Shown piece by piece: positions 22,709-32,753 of a stretch of 64,000 nt of DNA (positions are counted from its first letter, which is position 1; each line of letters starts with the position of its first letter). Made by a program: the position numbers and the translations under genes. Source of the stretch: Akkermansia muciniphila (lineage in GTDB: Bacteria; Verrucomicrobiota; Verrucomicrobiia; Limisphaerales; BJHT01); NCBI GenBank assembly GCA_945861535.1, contig CAMAUZ010000022.1, positions 29,455 through 93,454 of the forward strand, in the 5' to 3' direction. The notes below the pieces were generated by a model. That model made no database searches. It worked only from the letters and a program-made list of their open reading frames with translations, and had not been told where the DNA came from.

Positions 22709-25195
22709 ATGATTCGCACCGTTCTTTCGCTCCCCGATTTCCGCCTCGGCCGCCGGTTTCGCAACCGCGGCTTCGGCTTCCCGCCCGCACTGCCATTGAT
22801 CTTCGTCCTGCTGCTGACGGGCGCGACCCGCGCCGTGGCCGCCGTGGACTTCGCGCACGAGATCGTGCCCATCCTGCGCGAGCACTGCGCCGAGTGTCAC
22901 ACCGGCGACAAGAAAAAGGGCGGCCTGAGCATGAACGACCGCGGCTCACTGCTCGCGGGCGGCGAGAACGGCGCGGTGGTCGTGCCCGGCAACGCCGCGA
23001 AATCCAAGCTCCTCACGGCGATCCTTTCATCCGACCCCGACGCGCAGATGCCGCCGAAAGGCCCGCGGCTCGCGCCCGCAAAAGTGAAACTGCTGCGCGA
23101 CTGGATCGACGCGGGTGCGCCGTGGACCGAGGGCTTCGCCTTCAAAAAAGCCGGCTACGAACCGCCGCTCAAGCCGCGCCGCCCCGAGCTGCCGCCCGCC
23201 GTGGCCGGACGCACGAACGCCGTGGACCGCATTCTCGACGCCCATCTCGCGGGGAAAAATGCGCCGCGCCCCGCGCCGATCGACGACGCCACCTTCGCGC
23301 GCCGCGTGCATCTCGATCTCGTCGGCCTGCTGCCGGAGCCAGACGCGCTGGCGAAGTTTCTCGCGGACACCGCGCCCGACAAACGCGCGAAGCTCGTGTC
23401 GGCGCTGCTCGCCAATGACACCGCTTACGCCGAGCACTGGCTGACTTTTTGGAATGACCTGCTGCGGAATGATTACTCGGGCACCGGCTTCATCACCGGC
23501 GGCCGCAAACAGATCACCGGCTGGCTCTATCGCGCGCTGATCGAGAACCGGCCTTACGACCAGTTCGCCCGCGAGCTGATCGCCTACACGCCCGAGAGCG
23601 AGGGCTTCGCCATGGGCATCAAATGGCGCGGCGACGTGAGCGCGGGCGCCACGACGGAGATTCAATTCGCGCAATCGGTCGGCCAGTCCTTCCTCGGCAT
23701 CAACCTCAAGTGCGCGTCGTGCCACGACAGTTTCATCGACCGCTGGAAGCTCGACGAAGCCTACGCGCTGGCGGCCGTGTATGCCGTGAAGCCGATGGAG
23801 ATTCACCGCTGCGACAAGCCCGTGGGCCGCACGGCCAAAGCCGGCTGGCTCTTCCCCGAGCTGGGACAGATCGACGCCGCCAAGCCGCAGCCCGAGCGGC
23901 TCAAGCAGCTCGCCGCGCTGCTGACCCATCCCGAAAACGGCCGTTTCCCGCGCACCATCGTGAACCGCCTCTGGCACCGCCTCATGGGCCGCGGCATCGT
24001 GCATCCGACCGATGCGATGCAAAGCGAGCCGTGGAATCACGACCTGCTCGACTTTCTCGCGGTGCAGTTCGCGGACAGCCGCTTCGATCTGAAACAAACC
24101 CTCGCGCTCATCGCCACGTCCGCCGCGTATCAGTCGCGCGCGGAAATTCTCGGCCCGAACGCCGACGAGCACGGCTACCGTTACGCCGGCCCGCGCGCGC
24201 GCCGGCTCACGGCCGAGCAGTTCGTGGACGCCGTCGGGCAGCTCTCGGGCACGGCCCCGGCGCGCTTCGATGCGCAGGTCGTGCGCGGTCGCCCGGCCGC
24301 CAGCGCCACCGCGTCCGTGCAACTTTCCGGCCATTGGATCTGGTCGCACGCCGACGCGGGCAACGCGAAGCCCGGCGAGGAAATGATCGTGCGGAAGAAA
24401 TTCACGCTGCCCGCCGCGCCCGTGCGCGCCGGGGCCGTGGTGACCGCCGACAACAGTTTCACGCTGTATGTGAACGGCGCGAAAGTGGCCGCGAGCGAGA
24501 ACTGGGAAAACCCCGAGACCATCACGCTCGAGTCGCGGCTCAAGGCGGGCGCGAACGAAATCCTCATCATCGCCCGCAACGGCGGCGCCGCGCCAAATCC
24601 CGCCGGACTGTTCTTCGAGGCCCGCGTGCGCCTGCCGGAGGGACGCGAGGAAATCATCGGCACCGACGCGACGTGGCAGTGGACGAAGTCGCAGCCGGAC
24701 GGCAAGGGGAAGTTCAAGGGCGAGCCGAAGGACTGGCAGGCCGCGGTGCCCGTCGCCAACTCCAGCCCGTGGAACGCGAAGATCGGCAAACAACTCACGA
24801 TGCAACTGGCGCAGGCCGTGTACTCGAACCTGCCGATGGTGCGGGCCTCGCTGCTGAAGAATGATTTCCTCATGCGCGCGCTCGGCCGCCCGCACCGCGA
24901 ACAAATCGTCAGCGTCCGGCCCGCCGACCTGACCACGCTTGAAGCCATCGACCTGAACAACGGCCAAATCCTCGCGACCCGCCTCGATGCCGGTGGCGTC
25001 AAGCTCGCTGCGAAGGACTGGCCGAACAGCGACGCCTTCGTGAACTGGCTCTACACCTTCGCCCTCGCGCGTCAGCCGACCGCGAACGAACTCACGCTCG
25101 CGCGCGAAGCCCTCGGACCGAAACCGACCGCGCAGGGCACGGCCGATCTGCTGTGGGCCGTGTGCATGTTGCCGGAATTCCAGATGGTGCGGTGA
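22709..25195 (+). CDS. PSCyt1-DUF1549-DUF1553 cytochrome c-like protein with inserted beta-sandwich
   Basis: An 828-residue exported protein. After a signal segment (PLIFVLLLTGATRAVAA) comes the planctomycete-type cytochrome c domain (about 45-140) with HCAECHTG and QMPPKGPRL. DUF1549 follows (about 180-370) with LVGLLPEPDALAKFL and a second haem-binding type motif, KCASCHDS. DUF1553 starts near 400 (FPRTIVNRLWHRLMGRGIV). Between about 530 and 660 there is an inserted domain with VTADNSFTLYVNGAKVA and GANEILIIARNGG, resembling a galactose-binding or carbohydrate-binding beta-sandwich. No DUF1501 partner adjoins it. The function of the family is not established; an oxidative role at the cell surface or with polysaccharides is inference. 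Confidence 0.88.
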   Translation: MIRTVLSLPDFRLGRRFRNRGFGFPPALPLIFVLLLTGATRAVAAVDFAHEIVPILREHCAECHTGDKKKGGLSMNDRGSLLAGGENGAVVVPGNAAKSKLLTAILSSDPDAQMPPKGPRLAPAKVKLLRDWIDAGAPWTEGFAFKKAGYEPPLKPRRPELPPAVAGRTNAVDRILDAHLAGKNAPRPAPIDDATFARRVHLDLVGLLPEPDALAKFLADTAPDKRAKLVSALLANDTAYAEHWLTFWNDLLRNDYSGTGFITGGRKQITGWLYRALIENRPYDQFARELIAYTPESEGFAMGIKWRGDVSAGATTEIQFAQSVGQSFLGINLKCASCHDSFIDRWKLDEAYALAAVYAVKPMEIHRCDKPVGRTAKAGWLFPELGQIDAAKPQPERLKQLAALLTHPENGRFPRTIVNRLWHRLMGRGIVHPTDAMQSEPWNHDLLDFLAVQFADSRFDLKQTLALIATSAAYQSRAEILGPNADEHGYRYAGPRARRLTAEQFVDAVGQLSGTAPARFDAQVVRGRPAASATASVQLSGHWIWSHADAGNAKPGEEMIVRKKFTLPAAPVRAGAVVTADNSFTLYVNGAKVAASENWENPETITLESRLKAGANEILIIARNGGAAPNPAGLFFEARVRLPEGREEIIGTDATWQWTKSQPDGKGKFKGEPKDWQAAVPVANSSPWNAKIGKQLTMQLAQAVYSNLPMVRASLLKNDFLMRALGRPHREQIVSVRPADLTTLEAIDLNNGQILATRLDAGGVKLAAKDWPNSDAFVNWLYTFALARQPTANELTLAREALGPKPTAQGTADLLWAVCMLPEFQMVR

Positions 25196-25318
25196 AGGGG
25201 CGAGGCCGGCGCGGTGGCGTTGGAACGTCGGGACCAAACCGCCCAACCCGATAACCACAGAGATACGAGAGACACAGAGAAATACACCCGAAGCACAGCG
25301 TCTGTACTTCAACTCTTC

Positions 25319-25345
25319 AAAATCCCCGCGCGCCGCGGGGATTTT
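25319..25345. terminator. Bidirectional rho-independent terminator
   Basis: A perfect 12-base-pair stem (aaaatccccgcg, loop cgc, cgcggggatttt) with A and T runs at the stem ends works in either direction. It stands between two convergent genes. Confidence 0.7.
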
Positions 25346-25400
25346 GCCGTTGCCCGGCAACCCTCAGACCACCGGAGAATGGTCGCCGACGCCTGGCTCT

Positions 25401-25717
25401 TCGTCCCGGAGGGACGCCGCAGGAAATTAGCCGGGGGCAAGCCCGCGCCAGCGGGCGCGGCCCCCGGTCGCCACGCCGAACGGGCCATGCCCCAGCGGGG
25501 CATCGGAGAAGTTTTTGGCGTCGCCCGCCCCCCCAGCGTCGCTGTCACCACTCGTCGCCTCGGGCAGATCGGGGTGCCGGCGATTGGCGAGCATCCCGGG
25601 CCATTTCTTCGATGCCCCGCTGGGGCACGGAGCCACCCGGCACGGTTTCCGGGGGCGGCGTCCGCTGGCGCGTACTTGCCCCCGGCTAATCTCCTCCGGC
25701 GTCCCTCCGGGACGGGA
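25401..25717. repeat. Inverted pair of R3 repeats
   Basis: 25401-25513 matches the R3 unit at 1580-1688; 25605-25717 is the same unit in the opposite orientation (gatgccccgctggggc ... gtccctccgggacg). Together they form a 317-base imperfect inverted repeat. Confidence 0.8.
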
Positions 25718-25881
25718 ACCGGGCGGCCGCGCACGGACAAAGGGAAACCTCCGATAAACACGGATCGAAATCGACCTCCCCCACACCACCTGCCGAATGC
25801 CAACCGAGTTTTTCAAAACCCCGTTCCCATCCGTGTCCATCCGTGGTCGAACAACTCTTTTCCCATCCGCCGCCGCCCGCC

Positions 25882-27093
25882 TTACCGCGCCGGGTTGATG
25901 ATCTCGCTCATCTTGAAGATGGGCAGGAACATGGCGATGACGATGCCACCGACGACGACGCCGAGGAACACGATGAGCAGCGGCTCGATCAGGGACGTGA
26001 GGCCGGAGAGCGTGGTGTCGATTTCTTCATCCAGGAAGTCAGCGACGCGTTCGAGCATCTGATCGATTTTGCCGGTCTGCTCGCCCGCGGTCATCATGCG
26101 GATGATCATGGTCGGGAAGATCGGGCTTTTGGCGAGGGACGTAGAGAGGCCTTCGCCGCGCTCGATCTCGGTGGCGGCGGCGCGGATGGCTTTTTCCATG
26201 CCGACGTGGCCGCTGGTGTTGGCGACGATGTTCAGCACTTCCAAAATCGGCACGCCACTGCGGACCATCGAGGAGAGCGTGCGGGCGAAACGCGCGAGCA
26301 CGATCTTGTGGGCGATGCTGCCGAAGACGGGGAGCTTGATGCGGATTTCATCCCAGCGGGCGCGGCCCGAGGGGGTTTTGACGTAGTTGATCAGTCCGTA
26401 AACCACGCCGGCACCGCCGAGGAAAATGAGGATGAACCACTTCTGCACGAACTCGCTGGTGTCGATGAGCAACTGGGTCGGACCGGGCAGTTTGGCACCG
26501 AAGCCGGAGAAAATCTCGCCGAAGACCGGGACGACTTTGATGAGCAGAAAAATGGTGATGCTGATGGCGACGACCGTGACGACGGTCGGGTACATCATGG
26601 CGGACTTGATCTTCTTGTTCATCCGCGCGCGATTTTCCAGGAACGTGGCGACCCGCGCGAGAATCTCGGCCAACATGCCGCCTTTTTCGCCGGCATCGAC
26701 CATCGAGGTGTACAGACGATCAAAAACTTTGGGATGCCGCCGGAGCGCTTCGGAGAAACTGTCGCCGCCCTCGACCTTGTTGCACACGTCCTTGATGACG
26801 TCGCGCATGGCTTTGTTGGTGGTTTGTTCGGCGAGCGCCTGGAGGGATTGCACCATCGCGAGACCGGCGTCGATCATCGTGGCGAGCTGCCGCGTGAAGA
26901 CGACGAGGTCGGCGAGGGCGATGGATCCCGATGCGGATTTGCTCCGCTTGGCGACCTTCTCGTTGATGCTGACGACCAGCAGGTTGCGGTTGAGCAGTGC
27001 GGCAATGGCGGCGGCTTCCGAAGACGCATCTACTGAGTTGCGAATTTCGCGACCGCTGCTGGCCTCCCGGGCGACGTAAACGTAGGACGACAT
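25882..27093 (-). CDS. Type II secretion/type IV pilus inner membrane protein (GspF/PilC family)
   Basis: A 403-residue protein with the duplicated T2SSF fold. Copy one spans about 68-190 (FTRQLATMIDAGLAMVQSL ... YTSMVDAGEKGGMLAEIL) and copy two about 270-395 (FARTLSSMVRSGVPILEVL ... MMTAGEQTGKIDQML). Three membrane segments are visible (TVVTVVAISITIFLLIKVVP, FILIFLGGAGVVYGLI, LLIVFLGVVVGGIVIAMFLP). It would be the platform protein of a pilus or type II secretion machine. It is isolated: no ATPase, pilin or secretin gene is nearby, so the system it serves is encoded elsewhere. Start ATG at 27093; the upstream frame to 27354 is not PilC-like. Confidence 0.92.
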   Translation of the reverse strand: MSSYVYVAREASSGREIRNSVDASSEAAAIAALLNRNLLVVSINEKVAKRSKSASGSIALADLVVFTRQLATMIDAGLAMVQSLQALAEQTTNKAMRDVIKDVCNKVEGGDSFSEALRRHPKVFDRLYTSMVDAGEKGGMLAEILARVATFLENRARMNKKIKSAMMYPTVVTVVAISITIFLLIKVVPVFGEIFSGFGAKLPGPTQLLIDTSEFVQKWFILIFLGGAGVVYGLINYVKTPSGRARWDEIRIKLPVFGSIAHKIVLARFARTLSSMVRSGVPILEVLNIVANTSGHVGMEKAIRAAATEIERGEGLSTSLAKSPIFPTMIIRMMTAGEQTGKIDQMLERVADFLDEEIDTTLSGLTSLIEPLLIVFLGVVVGGIVIAMFLPIFKMSEIINPAR

Positions 27094-27318
27094 AATACTC
27101 GGGGGAGTATCGGAATTTTGCGAGCGGGGCTTGAGAGAGGGGGGAAGTAATTTGTGATTGGTATTTGGTAGGGAGCGGCCGGCTCGGGCTTGGGAGAGGA
27201 GGGGCTTGATCTGGCCTTCGGACGAATATCGGCGGCGACTGGGGCATTGCGGGGCGATCCCGTCGGCGCGCGGGTGGAGCGCCGGGTGGCGGGGGGTGAT
27301 TCCGTACTTCCTGAAAGT

Positions 27319-27352
27319 GCGGACGTCGCTGCGGCCGGGACGGCCGCACTCC
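27319..27352. repeat. Short dispersed element R12, copy 1
   Basis: Sequence around gcggacgtcgctgcggccgg with an inverted ggccg...cggcc core recurs at 38075-38112. Both copies lie just past the 3' end of a DUF1501/DUF1552-type gene. Confidence 0.6.
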
Positions 27353-27378
27353 ACGCCCCGCCTGCGCGCCGCCTGCGG

Positions 27379-28815
27379 CTACGCACCTGCGAGCAGGCCG
27401 CTGACCACGTTCCCCTCCACGTCGGTGAGGCGGTAGTCGCGGCCCTGGTAGCGGAAGGTGAGGCGCTCGTGGTCGAGGCCGAGGAGGTGGAGCAGCGTGG
27501 CGTTGAGGTCGTGAACGTGGACGGGATTTTCGGCGATGCCGTAGCCGAATTCGTCGGTGCGGCCGTAGCTGACGCCGGGTTTCACGCCGCCGCCGGCGAA
27601 CCACATCGTGAAGGCGTCCTTGTGATGATCGCGGCCGGCCTTGGTGGCGACGCCTTCGCCGCTGTCGGTCTGCTGCATCGGGGTGCGGCCGAATTCACCG
27701 CCCCAGACGATGAGCGTGTCGTCGAGGAGGCCGCGCTGTTTGAGATCGCGCACGAGGGCGGCCATGCCGCGGTCCACGTCCTGCGCCTTGCGCGGCAGGC
27801 GCGTGGCGATGTCGCCGTGATGATCCCAGTCGGCGTCGTAAAGCTGCACCATGCGGACGCCGCGTTCGACCAGGCGGCGGGCGAGCAGGCAGTTGTTGGC
27901 GAAGGAGGCCTTGCCCGGCGTGGCGCCGTAGAGTTCGAGCGTGGCGGGCGATTCCTGGGTGAGGTCCATCAATTCCGGCACGCTGGTTTGCATGCGGAAG
28001 GCCATCTCGTATTGGCTGATGCGCGTGGCAATTTCCGGATCACCGACGTCGGCGAGCTGCGCCTGGTTGAGCTGTTGCACGGCGTCGAGCACGCGGCGGC
28101 GGTCGGCGCGCGAGTGGCCGTCGGGATTGGAGAGAAAATGCACGGGGTCGCGGCCGCTGCGAATTTGAATGCCCTGATAAACGCTGGGCAGAAAGCCCGT
28201 GCTCCACAGGCTCGTCCCCGCGCCGGCGAGCGGTCCCGAGAGCATGACGACGTAGGCCGGGAGGTCGCGGTTTTCGGAGCCGAGTCCGTAGGCGACCCAC
28301 GCGCCGAGGCCCGGCCGTCCGCCGCGCCCGAAGCCGGTGTGGAGAAACATCTGCGCCGGGGCGTGGTTGAATTCCTCGGTGTGCAGCGAGCGCACGACGG
28401 AGATTTCGTCGGCCACGCCGGCGAGGTGCGGCAGCAGTTCGGAAATCATCTGGCCGCTCTGGCCGCGCGGCTGAAATTCAAAACGCGAGCCGAAGAGGCG
28501 CGGGTGACCGCGGATGAAGGCGAAGCGTTTGCCCGCGATGAACGAGTTCGGACAAAGCTGGCCGTGGAGTTTTTGCAGCTCGGGTTTCGGATCGAAGAGA
28601 TCGAGCTGTGAAGGCGCGCCGACCATGTGGAGGTAGATGATGTGTTTGGCGCGCGGCGCGAAGTGTGGTGCGCGCGGGGCGAGCGGATCGGTGGGAGTGG
28701 CGGGCGCGGCGCGAGTGTCGCCGCGCAGGAGCGAACTCAGCGCCAGCGCGCCGAGCGAGAGGCCGCCGTGTTGGAGGAAGGTGCGGCGGGCGAGGAGGGG
28801 CTTCAGCGTGGTCAT
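27379..28815 (-). CDS. DUF1501 family protein with Tat signal
   Basis: A 478-residue DUF1501 protein, a family with an alkaline phosphatase/sulphatase-like fold that accompanies PSCyt1-DUF1549-DUF1553 cytochromes in PVC bacteria. The twin-arginine signal is [11 protein letters not shown] near residue 10, so export is folded. Family motifs: [62 protein letters not shown] and [21 protein letters not shown]. It lies downstream of the PSCyt1 gene at 29036-31426 on the same strand, separated by about 220 bases that include R1 copy 2. Confidence 0.92.
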   Translation of the reverse strand: MTTLKPLLARRTFLQHGGLSLGALALSSLLRGDTRAAPATPTDPLAPRAPHFAPRAKHIIYLHMVGAPSQLDLFDPKPELQKLHGQLCPNSFIAGKRFAFIRGHPRLFGSRFEFQPRGQSGQMISELLPHLAGVADEISVVRSLHTEEFNHAPAQMFLHTGFGRGGRPGLGAWVAYGLGSENRDLPAYVVMLSGPLAGAGTSLWSTGFLPSVYQGIQIRSGRDPVHFLSNPDGHSRADRRRVLDAVQQLNQAQLADVGDPEIATRISQYEMAFRMQTSVPELMDLTQESPATLELYGATPGKASFANNCLLARRLVERGVRMVQLYDADWDHHGDIATRLPRKAQDVDRGMAALVRDLKQRGLLDDTLIVWGGEFGRTPMQQTDSGEGVATKAGRDHHKDAFTMWFAGGGVKPGVSYGRTDEFGYGIAENPVHVHDLNATLLHLLGLDHERLTFRYQGRDYRLTDVEGNVVSGLLAGA

Positions 28816-28858
28816 GGGCGATTCCAGTACTCAGCGCGAAAATCGCCGCAGGCTGTTT

Positions 28859-28938
28859 GGTAGGGCGCGTCTGTCCTCAGTGCGCCGCCGGGGCGTTCGC
28901 ACGGTTCCGCGGCGCGCTGGGGACAGACGCGCCCTACC
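28859..28938. repeat. Palindromic repeat R1, copy 2
   Basis: Arms starting ggtagggcgcgtctgtcctc and its inverse complement with one or two changes from copies 1 and 3. It sits between the two genes of the PSCyt1/DUF1501 pair, so it would be part of their joint transcript. Confidence 0.9.
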
Positions 28939-29035
28939 CGCGGCGGCCGACATGCGAGCGCTGTGGTGGCACCGCCCGCCACGCCGACGGGGCCGCTGCG
29001 GGCGGGACGCCCGCGCTCCGGGTTGTGGTGCGTGC

Positions 29036-31426
29036 TCATCCTTTGGTGATCATTTCGTCGAGGTTCAGGAGGGCGGTGGCGACGGCCTGCCACGCGGCGG
29101 ATTCGGATTGGGTGGCGGCGAGTTGGTCGTTCAGCAGGCGGCGCAGCGCGGCGAGTTCGGCGGGCTGCGGGGCGCGCGTGAGGCAGAGGCGGAAGGCGTG
29201 GACGAGGCGCGGGTCAGGGTCTGCGGCCGGCTGTTCGCGCAGCACGCGGCGGGCGAGCGCGGCGGCGGCCTCGACGTACACGGGATCGTTCAGGAGCGTG
29301 AGGGCCTGGAGCGGCGTGTTCGAGCGCGAGCGCTGGATCACGCAGGCGGTGCGCGCGGTGGCATCGAAGTTCACGAAGCTCGGATACGGCGAGCTGCGCC
29401 GCCACACGGTGTAGAGGCCGCGCCGCCACGCGTCGTCGCCGGGGCTGGTCTCGTAGTTGTATTTTTCGCCGCCGATTTTCGCGCCCCACAGGCCGGCGGG
29501 TTGCGGCGGATAAACGGGCGGGCCGCCGAGTTTCAACTGCAACAATCCGGCGGCGGCCAGCGCGTTGTCGCGCACCAGTTCGGCGGCGAGGCGGAAGCGC
29601 GGGCCGCGCGCGAGCAGTTTGTTTTCGTCGTCGCGGGCCAGCAGTGCCGGCGTCAGGCGCGAGGACTGGCGATAGGTGGCGCTGGACACGATGAGGCGGT
29701 GGAGGTGCTTCATGGACCACGGGCGCGCGGTGGTCGTGGCGGCAACGGTGGCGGGGGCGTGTGGCAGAGGTGACGGCTCCATGAATTCCACCGCCAGCCA
29801 ATCGAGCAGTTCGGGATGCGTCGGCGGTTCGCCCTTGAGTCCGAAGTCCTCGAGCGATGTCACGAGACCGCGCCCGAAGAACTCCGCCCACCAGCGATTC
29901 ACCACCACGCGGGCCGTGAGCGGATTCGCGCGGTCGCCGAGCCAGCGGGCCAGATCGAGCCGCGACAAGCGCGGCGATGACGTGGCCTCTGCGCCAGCGC
30001 CGTCCGCGCCTGCTGCCGTCGCCAGCGGATGCAGCGCCACGGGCACGCCCGGCGTGACGGCTTCGGCGGGGTCGAGGAAATTGCCGCGCTTGAGGATCGA
30101 GGTGGGGCGCGGCGATTCGAGCTCCTGCATCACGAGCGAGCGGGGCGGGGCATCGGCGGGCGCGTTCTTTTTCTTCGCGGCGGCAGGGCGGGTGTCGCTC
30201 GGGCGCGGCGGATTTTCTGACGGCGGGTGCGGGAGGCTGCGGTAGGGGCCGGTGAACTTGAGCGCCGCCATGGCCTTCGCGCTGGTGAACTCGGTCTCGC
30301 GTGCCGTGTTGTTGAAGAAGGCGAAGAGGCGGTAGTAGTCGCGCTGCGTGAAGGGATCGTATTTGTGGTTGTGGCATTGCGCGCACTCGAGGGTCGAGCC
30401 GAGCCACACGGCGGCGGTGGTGTTGACGCGGTCGAACACTTGGTTGACGCGATTTTCCTCCTGATCGGTGCCGGCCTCGACATTGCACGGGGCGCAGCGG
30501 TGGAAGCCCGTGGCGATGAATAGATCGGCCTGGGCGGCGGCGTTGGTGCCGCCGGTCTCGCGCGCGAGCAGGTCGCCGGCGAGTTGGTGAACGGTGAACT
30601 GATCGAAGGGCAGGTCGGCATTCAGCGCGCGAATCACCCAGTCGCGGAACGGCCAGAGGTCGTGGAGATCGTCGCGTTGGAAGCCGTGGGAATCAGCGTA
30701 GCGCGCGAGGTCGAGCCATTGGCGCGCCCATTTTTCGCCGTAGTGCGGCGACGCGAGCAGGCGATCCACGACGCGCTCGTACGCGCCCGGAGCGCGGTCG
30801 GCGAGAAAGGCGTCGGCCTCGGCGGGCGTGGGCGGCAGGCCGATCAAATCGAGGTAAACGCGGCGCAGCAGGCGGGCGGGATCGGCCTCGGCGGCGGGTG
30901 CGAGACCTTCGCTGCGGAGGCGCGCGAAGACGAAGTGATCGATGGGATTGCGGGCGGGCGCGGCGAGTTCGCTGGCGGCGGGCAGGGGCGGGCGGACGGG
31001 TGTCACGTAGGCCCAATGTTTGGCGTCCTCGGGCCAGACGGCTCCCTGTTCGATCCAGCGACGGAGCGCGGCAATTTGCGCTGCGGACAGGCGCTCGCCC
31101 TTGGGCGGCATTACGTCGTCAGCGGCGGCGGTGGTGACGCGGGCGAGCAGCGGGCTGGCGTCGGGTTGGCCGGCGACCAGCGCGGGTTTTCCCGATTTGC
31201 CCCCACGCAGCGCGGCGCTGCGGGAGACGAGGGAGAGGCCACCCTTGGGTTTCTCCGCGCCGTGGCAATCGAGACACCGGCTCGCAAGCAGGGGCTGAAT
31301 GTCGCGCGCGAAATCGACCGCACCCCCAGCAGCCACCGCCCCGCGCGCTGCACCGCCGACGGAAACTGCAAGGCCCGCGCTGAAAGCGAGGAGCCAGAGG
31401 GAAAAGCAACGGAGTGTCGTGCGCAT
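29036..31426 (-). CDS. PSCyt1-DUF1549-DUF1553 cytochrome c-like protein
   Basis: A 796-residue exported protein of the standard type. Signal peptide at 1-25; cytochrome domain (about 30-120) with RCLDCHGAEKPKGGL and MPPKGERL; DUF1549 (about 165-375) with RVYLDLIGLPPTPAEADAFL and the second motif ECAQCHNHKYDPF; DUF1553 (about 500-760) with RLDLARWLGDRANPLTARVVVNR and FDATARTACVIQRSRSNTPL. Start ATG at 31426 gives the signal peptide; the frame runs upstream to 31702 without homologous features. It is followed by its DUF1501 partner. The pair probably forms a surface or periplasmic redox enzyme; the substrate is unknown. Confidence 0.92.
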   Translation of the reverse strand: MRTTLRCFSLWLLAFSAGLAVSVGGAARGAVAAGGAVDFARDIQPLLASRCLDCHGAEKPKGGLSLVSRSAALRGGKSGKPALVAGQPDASPLLARVTTAAADDVMPPKGERLSAAQIAALRRWIEQGAVWPEDAKHWAYVTPVRPPLPAASELAAPARNPIDHFVFARLRSEGLAPAAEADPARLLRRVYLDLIGLPPTPAEADAFLADRAPGAYERVVDRLLASPHYGEKWARQWLDLARYADSHGFQRDDLHDLWPFRDWVIRALNADLPFDQFTVHQLAGDLLARETGGTNAAAQADLFIATGFHRCAPCNVEAGTDQEENRVNQVFDRVNTTAAVWLGSTLECAQCHNHKYDPFTQRDYYRLFAFFNNTARETEFTSAKAMAALKFTGPYRSLPHPPSENPPRPSDTRPAAAKKKNAPADAPPRSLVMQELESPRPTSILKRGNFLDPAEAVTPGVPVALHPLATAAGADGAGAEATSSPRLSRLDLARWLGDRANPLTARVVVNRWWAEFFGRGLVTSLEDFGLKGEPPTHPELLDWLAVEFMEPSPLPHAPATVAATTTARPWSMKHLHRLIVSSATYRQSSRLTPALLARDDENKLLARGPRFRLAAELVRDNALAAAGLLQLKLGGPPVYPPQPAGLWGAKIGGEKYNYETSPGDDAWRRGLYTVWRRSSPYPSFVNFDATARTACVIQRSRSNTPLQALTLLNDPVYVEAAAALARRVLREQPAADPDPRLVHAFRLCLTRAPQPAELAALRRLLNDQLAATQSESAAWQAVATALLNLDEMITKG

Positions 31427-31776
31427 GACGGAATCAACCGGACACTGCCGGGCGCGGCGACATTCGGCGACTCCAATTCGGAGGACACCCGTCCCCTCCC
31501 GCTCGCTATCCGGATTCCTGAAAGTTCCGACCGCCAAAACTGGCCGCGCATCCGGGCCGTGAACCGCCGAGTTTGGGCCGACGTATAGGGACTGATGACT
31601 GGCGACCGGCGACCTCCGCTCCGATTCGTGAGACCCCGTTCGGCAGTCAAAGTTCCCGGCGGCTTTTGGAAAGGCACTGTGCTGCCGTTGAGGGACAAGC
31701 AATCAGGCGGCGCGGCTCAAACTGACGATTCTTCTCCGTCGGTTTCGCTCTCCGCCAAGCCCTCCGCCTCCCGCCC
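31427..31776. other. Intergenic region with no supported gene
   Basis: About 350 bases between the PSCyt1 start (minus) and the RND remnant (plus). Open frames overlap but none has recognisable sequence. The boundary where RND similarity begins, near 31777, may mark a deletion junction. I see no repeat unit here. Confidence 0.5.
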
Positions 31777-32414
31777 GCGACTTCGGCGGCGCGCCCGGCA
31801 AAGTCGAAATCTTCAATGCCAGCCTGCCTTTCACCGACCGCCAGCCCGCGCTGAAATGGGATGGCGAATGGCACATCACCCTCGAGGTCTTCCGCGACCT
31901 CGGCCTCGCCTTCGCCGCCGTGCTCGTCGTCATCTATGTGCTCATGGTCGGCTGGTTCCGCTCCTTTCTCACGCCGCTCATCGTCATGGCTGCCATCCCG
32001 TTTTCCCTCGTCGGCATCCTCCCCGCGCACGGCGCGCTCCACGCCTTCTTCACCGCCACCTCCATGATCGGCTTCATGGCCGGCGCGGGCATCGTCGTCC
32101 GCAACTCCATCATCCTCGTGGACTTCATCGAACAACGCCTCGCCGAAGGCATGCCGCTCGCCGAAGCCGTCGTCGATGCCGGCGCCGTGCGCTTCCGCCC
32201 CATGCTCCTCACCGCCATGGCCGTGGTCGTCGGCGCGGGCGTGATCCTCTTCGACCCCATCTTCCAAGGCCTCGCCATCTCCCTCATGGCCGGCGAAATC
32301 GCCTCCCTCATCATCAGCCGCATGGCCGTCCCCGTCCTCTACTTCATGGCCAAGAATCGCCGCCAGCCCACGGGAGCGGAACCCGCTCCAATGGACGCCG
32401 TTCCCACGACCTGA
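31777..32414 (+). pseudogene. C-terminal remnant of an RND efflux pump (AcrB/CusA family)
   Basis: The plus-strand frame shows about 210 residues of the end of a 1000-residue RND transporter: [71 protein letters not shown] and the closing [12 protein letters not shown]. Similarity begins abruptly near 31777; the first 800 residues or so are absent and no start codon with a plausible N-terminus is present (the first candidate is a GTG at 31920 within the membrane domain). It is a decayed or truncated gene. Neighbouring genes on either side run in the opposite direction. Confidence 0.85.
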
Positions 32415-32753
32415 TCGCCCGCTCCGAAACGCAGGCGGCCCTCTTTCGCATCAAGCGAGAGAAAGCAGTTGAGACCACGAAAGACACGAAAGACACGCAA
32501 AGGGAAAGGGTTGCCGCCAGCTCTTGATTCACTCACCAAGCGAGGTTTTCCGGTCCCGTGAAAACTCATTGGCTGCCATTGTTTTCGGGTGTTTCGGGGT
32601 TCATCGCAACTGCGGCTTTCAGGATTATTCGAGTATCTCCCTCCAGCTCGGGCGCTCTCGCACCTCCTTCGGGGGCGCCTCCCAAGGCGAGTGGGCATTT
32701 CCCGTGGTTCCACCGCGCTTCACCACCGGCCGGTTTCTTCGCTCCCTCCGGAA
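32415..32753. other. Convergent intergenic region
   Basis: This 339-base stretch contains a lower-GC segment near 32455-32600 and, at its right end, an R9 repeat (32701-32752) touching the stop codon of the next gene. No gene or clear terminator is seen. Confidence 0.55.
32701..32752. repeat. Dispersed repeat R9, single copy
   Basis: Matches the right arm of the 50171-50486 element (tggttcc.c.gcgcttcaccaccgg, then tttctt.c..gcctccgg-like sequence). It ends immediately before the stop codon of the minus-strand helix-hairpin-helix gene. Confidence 0.65.

Larger units (their letters stand above)
25196..25881. other. Convergent intergenic region with terminator and paired R3 repeats
   Basis: The 686 bases between the PSCyt1 gene and the minus-strand pilC-like gene hold a bidirectional terminator (25319-25345) and a large inverted pair of R3 repeats (25401-25717). 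From 25720 to 25880 I see only non-coding sequence. No gene is supported. Confidence 0.65.

Noticed and set aside
22060..22949. Several 150-270-codon frames around 22.1-22.9 kb on both strands
   Set aside because: They are built from R2 and R4 repeats or lie antisense to the PSCyt1 gene.
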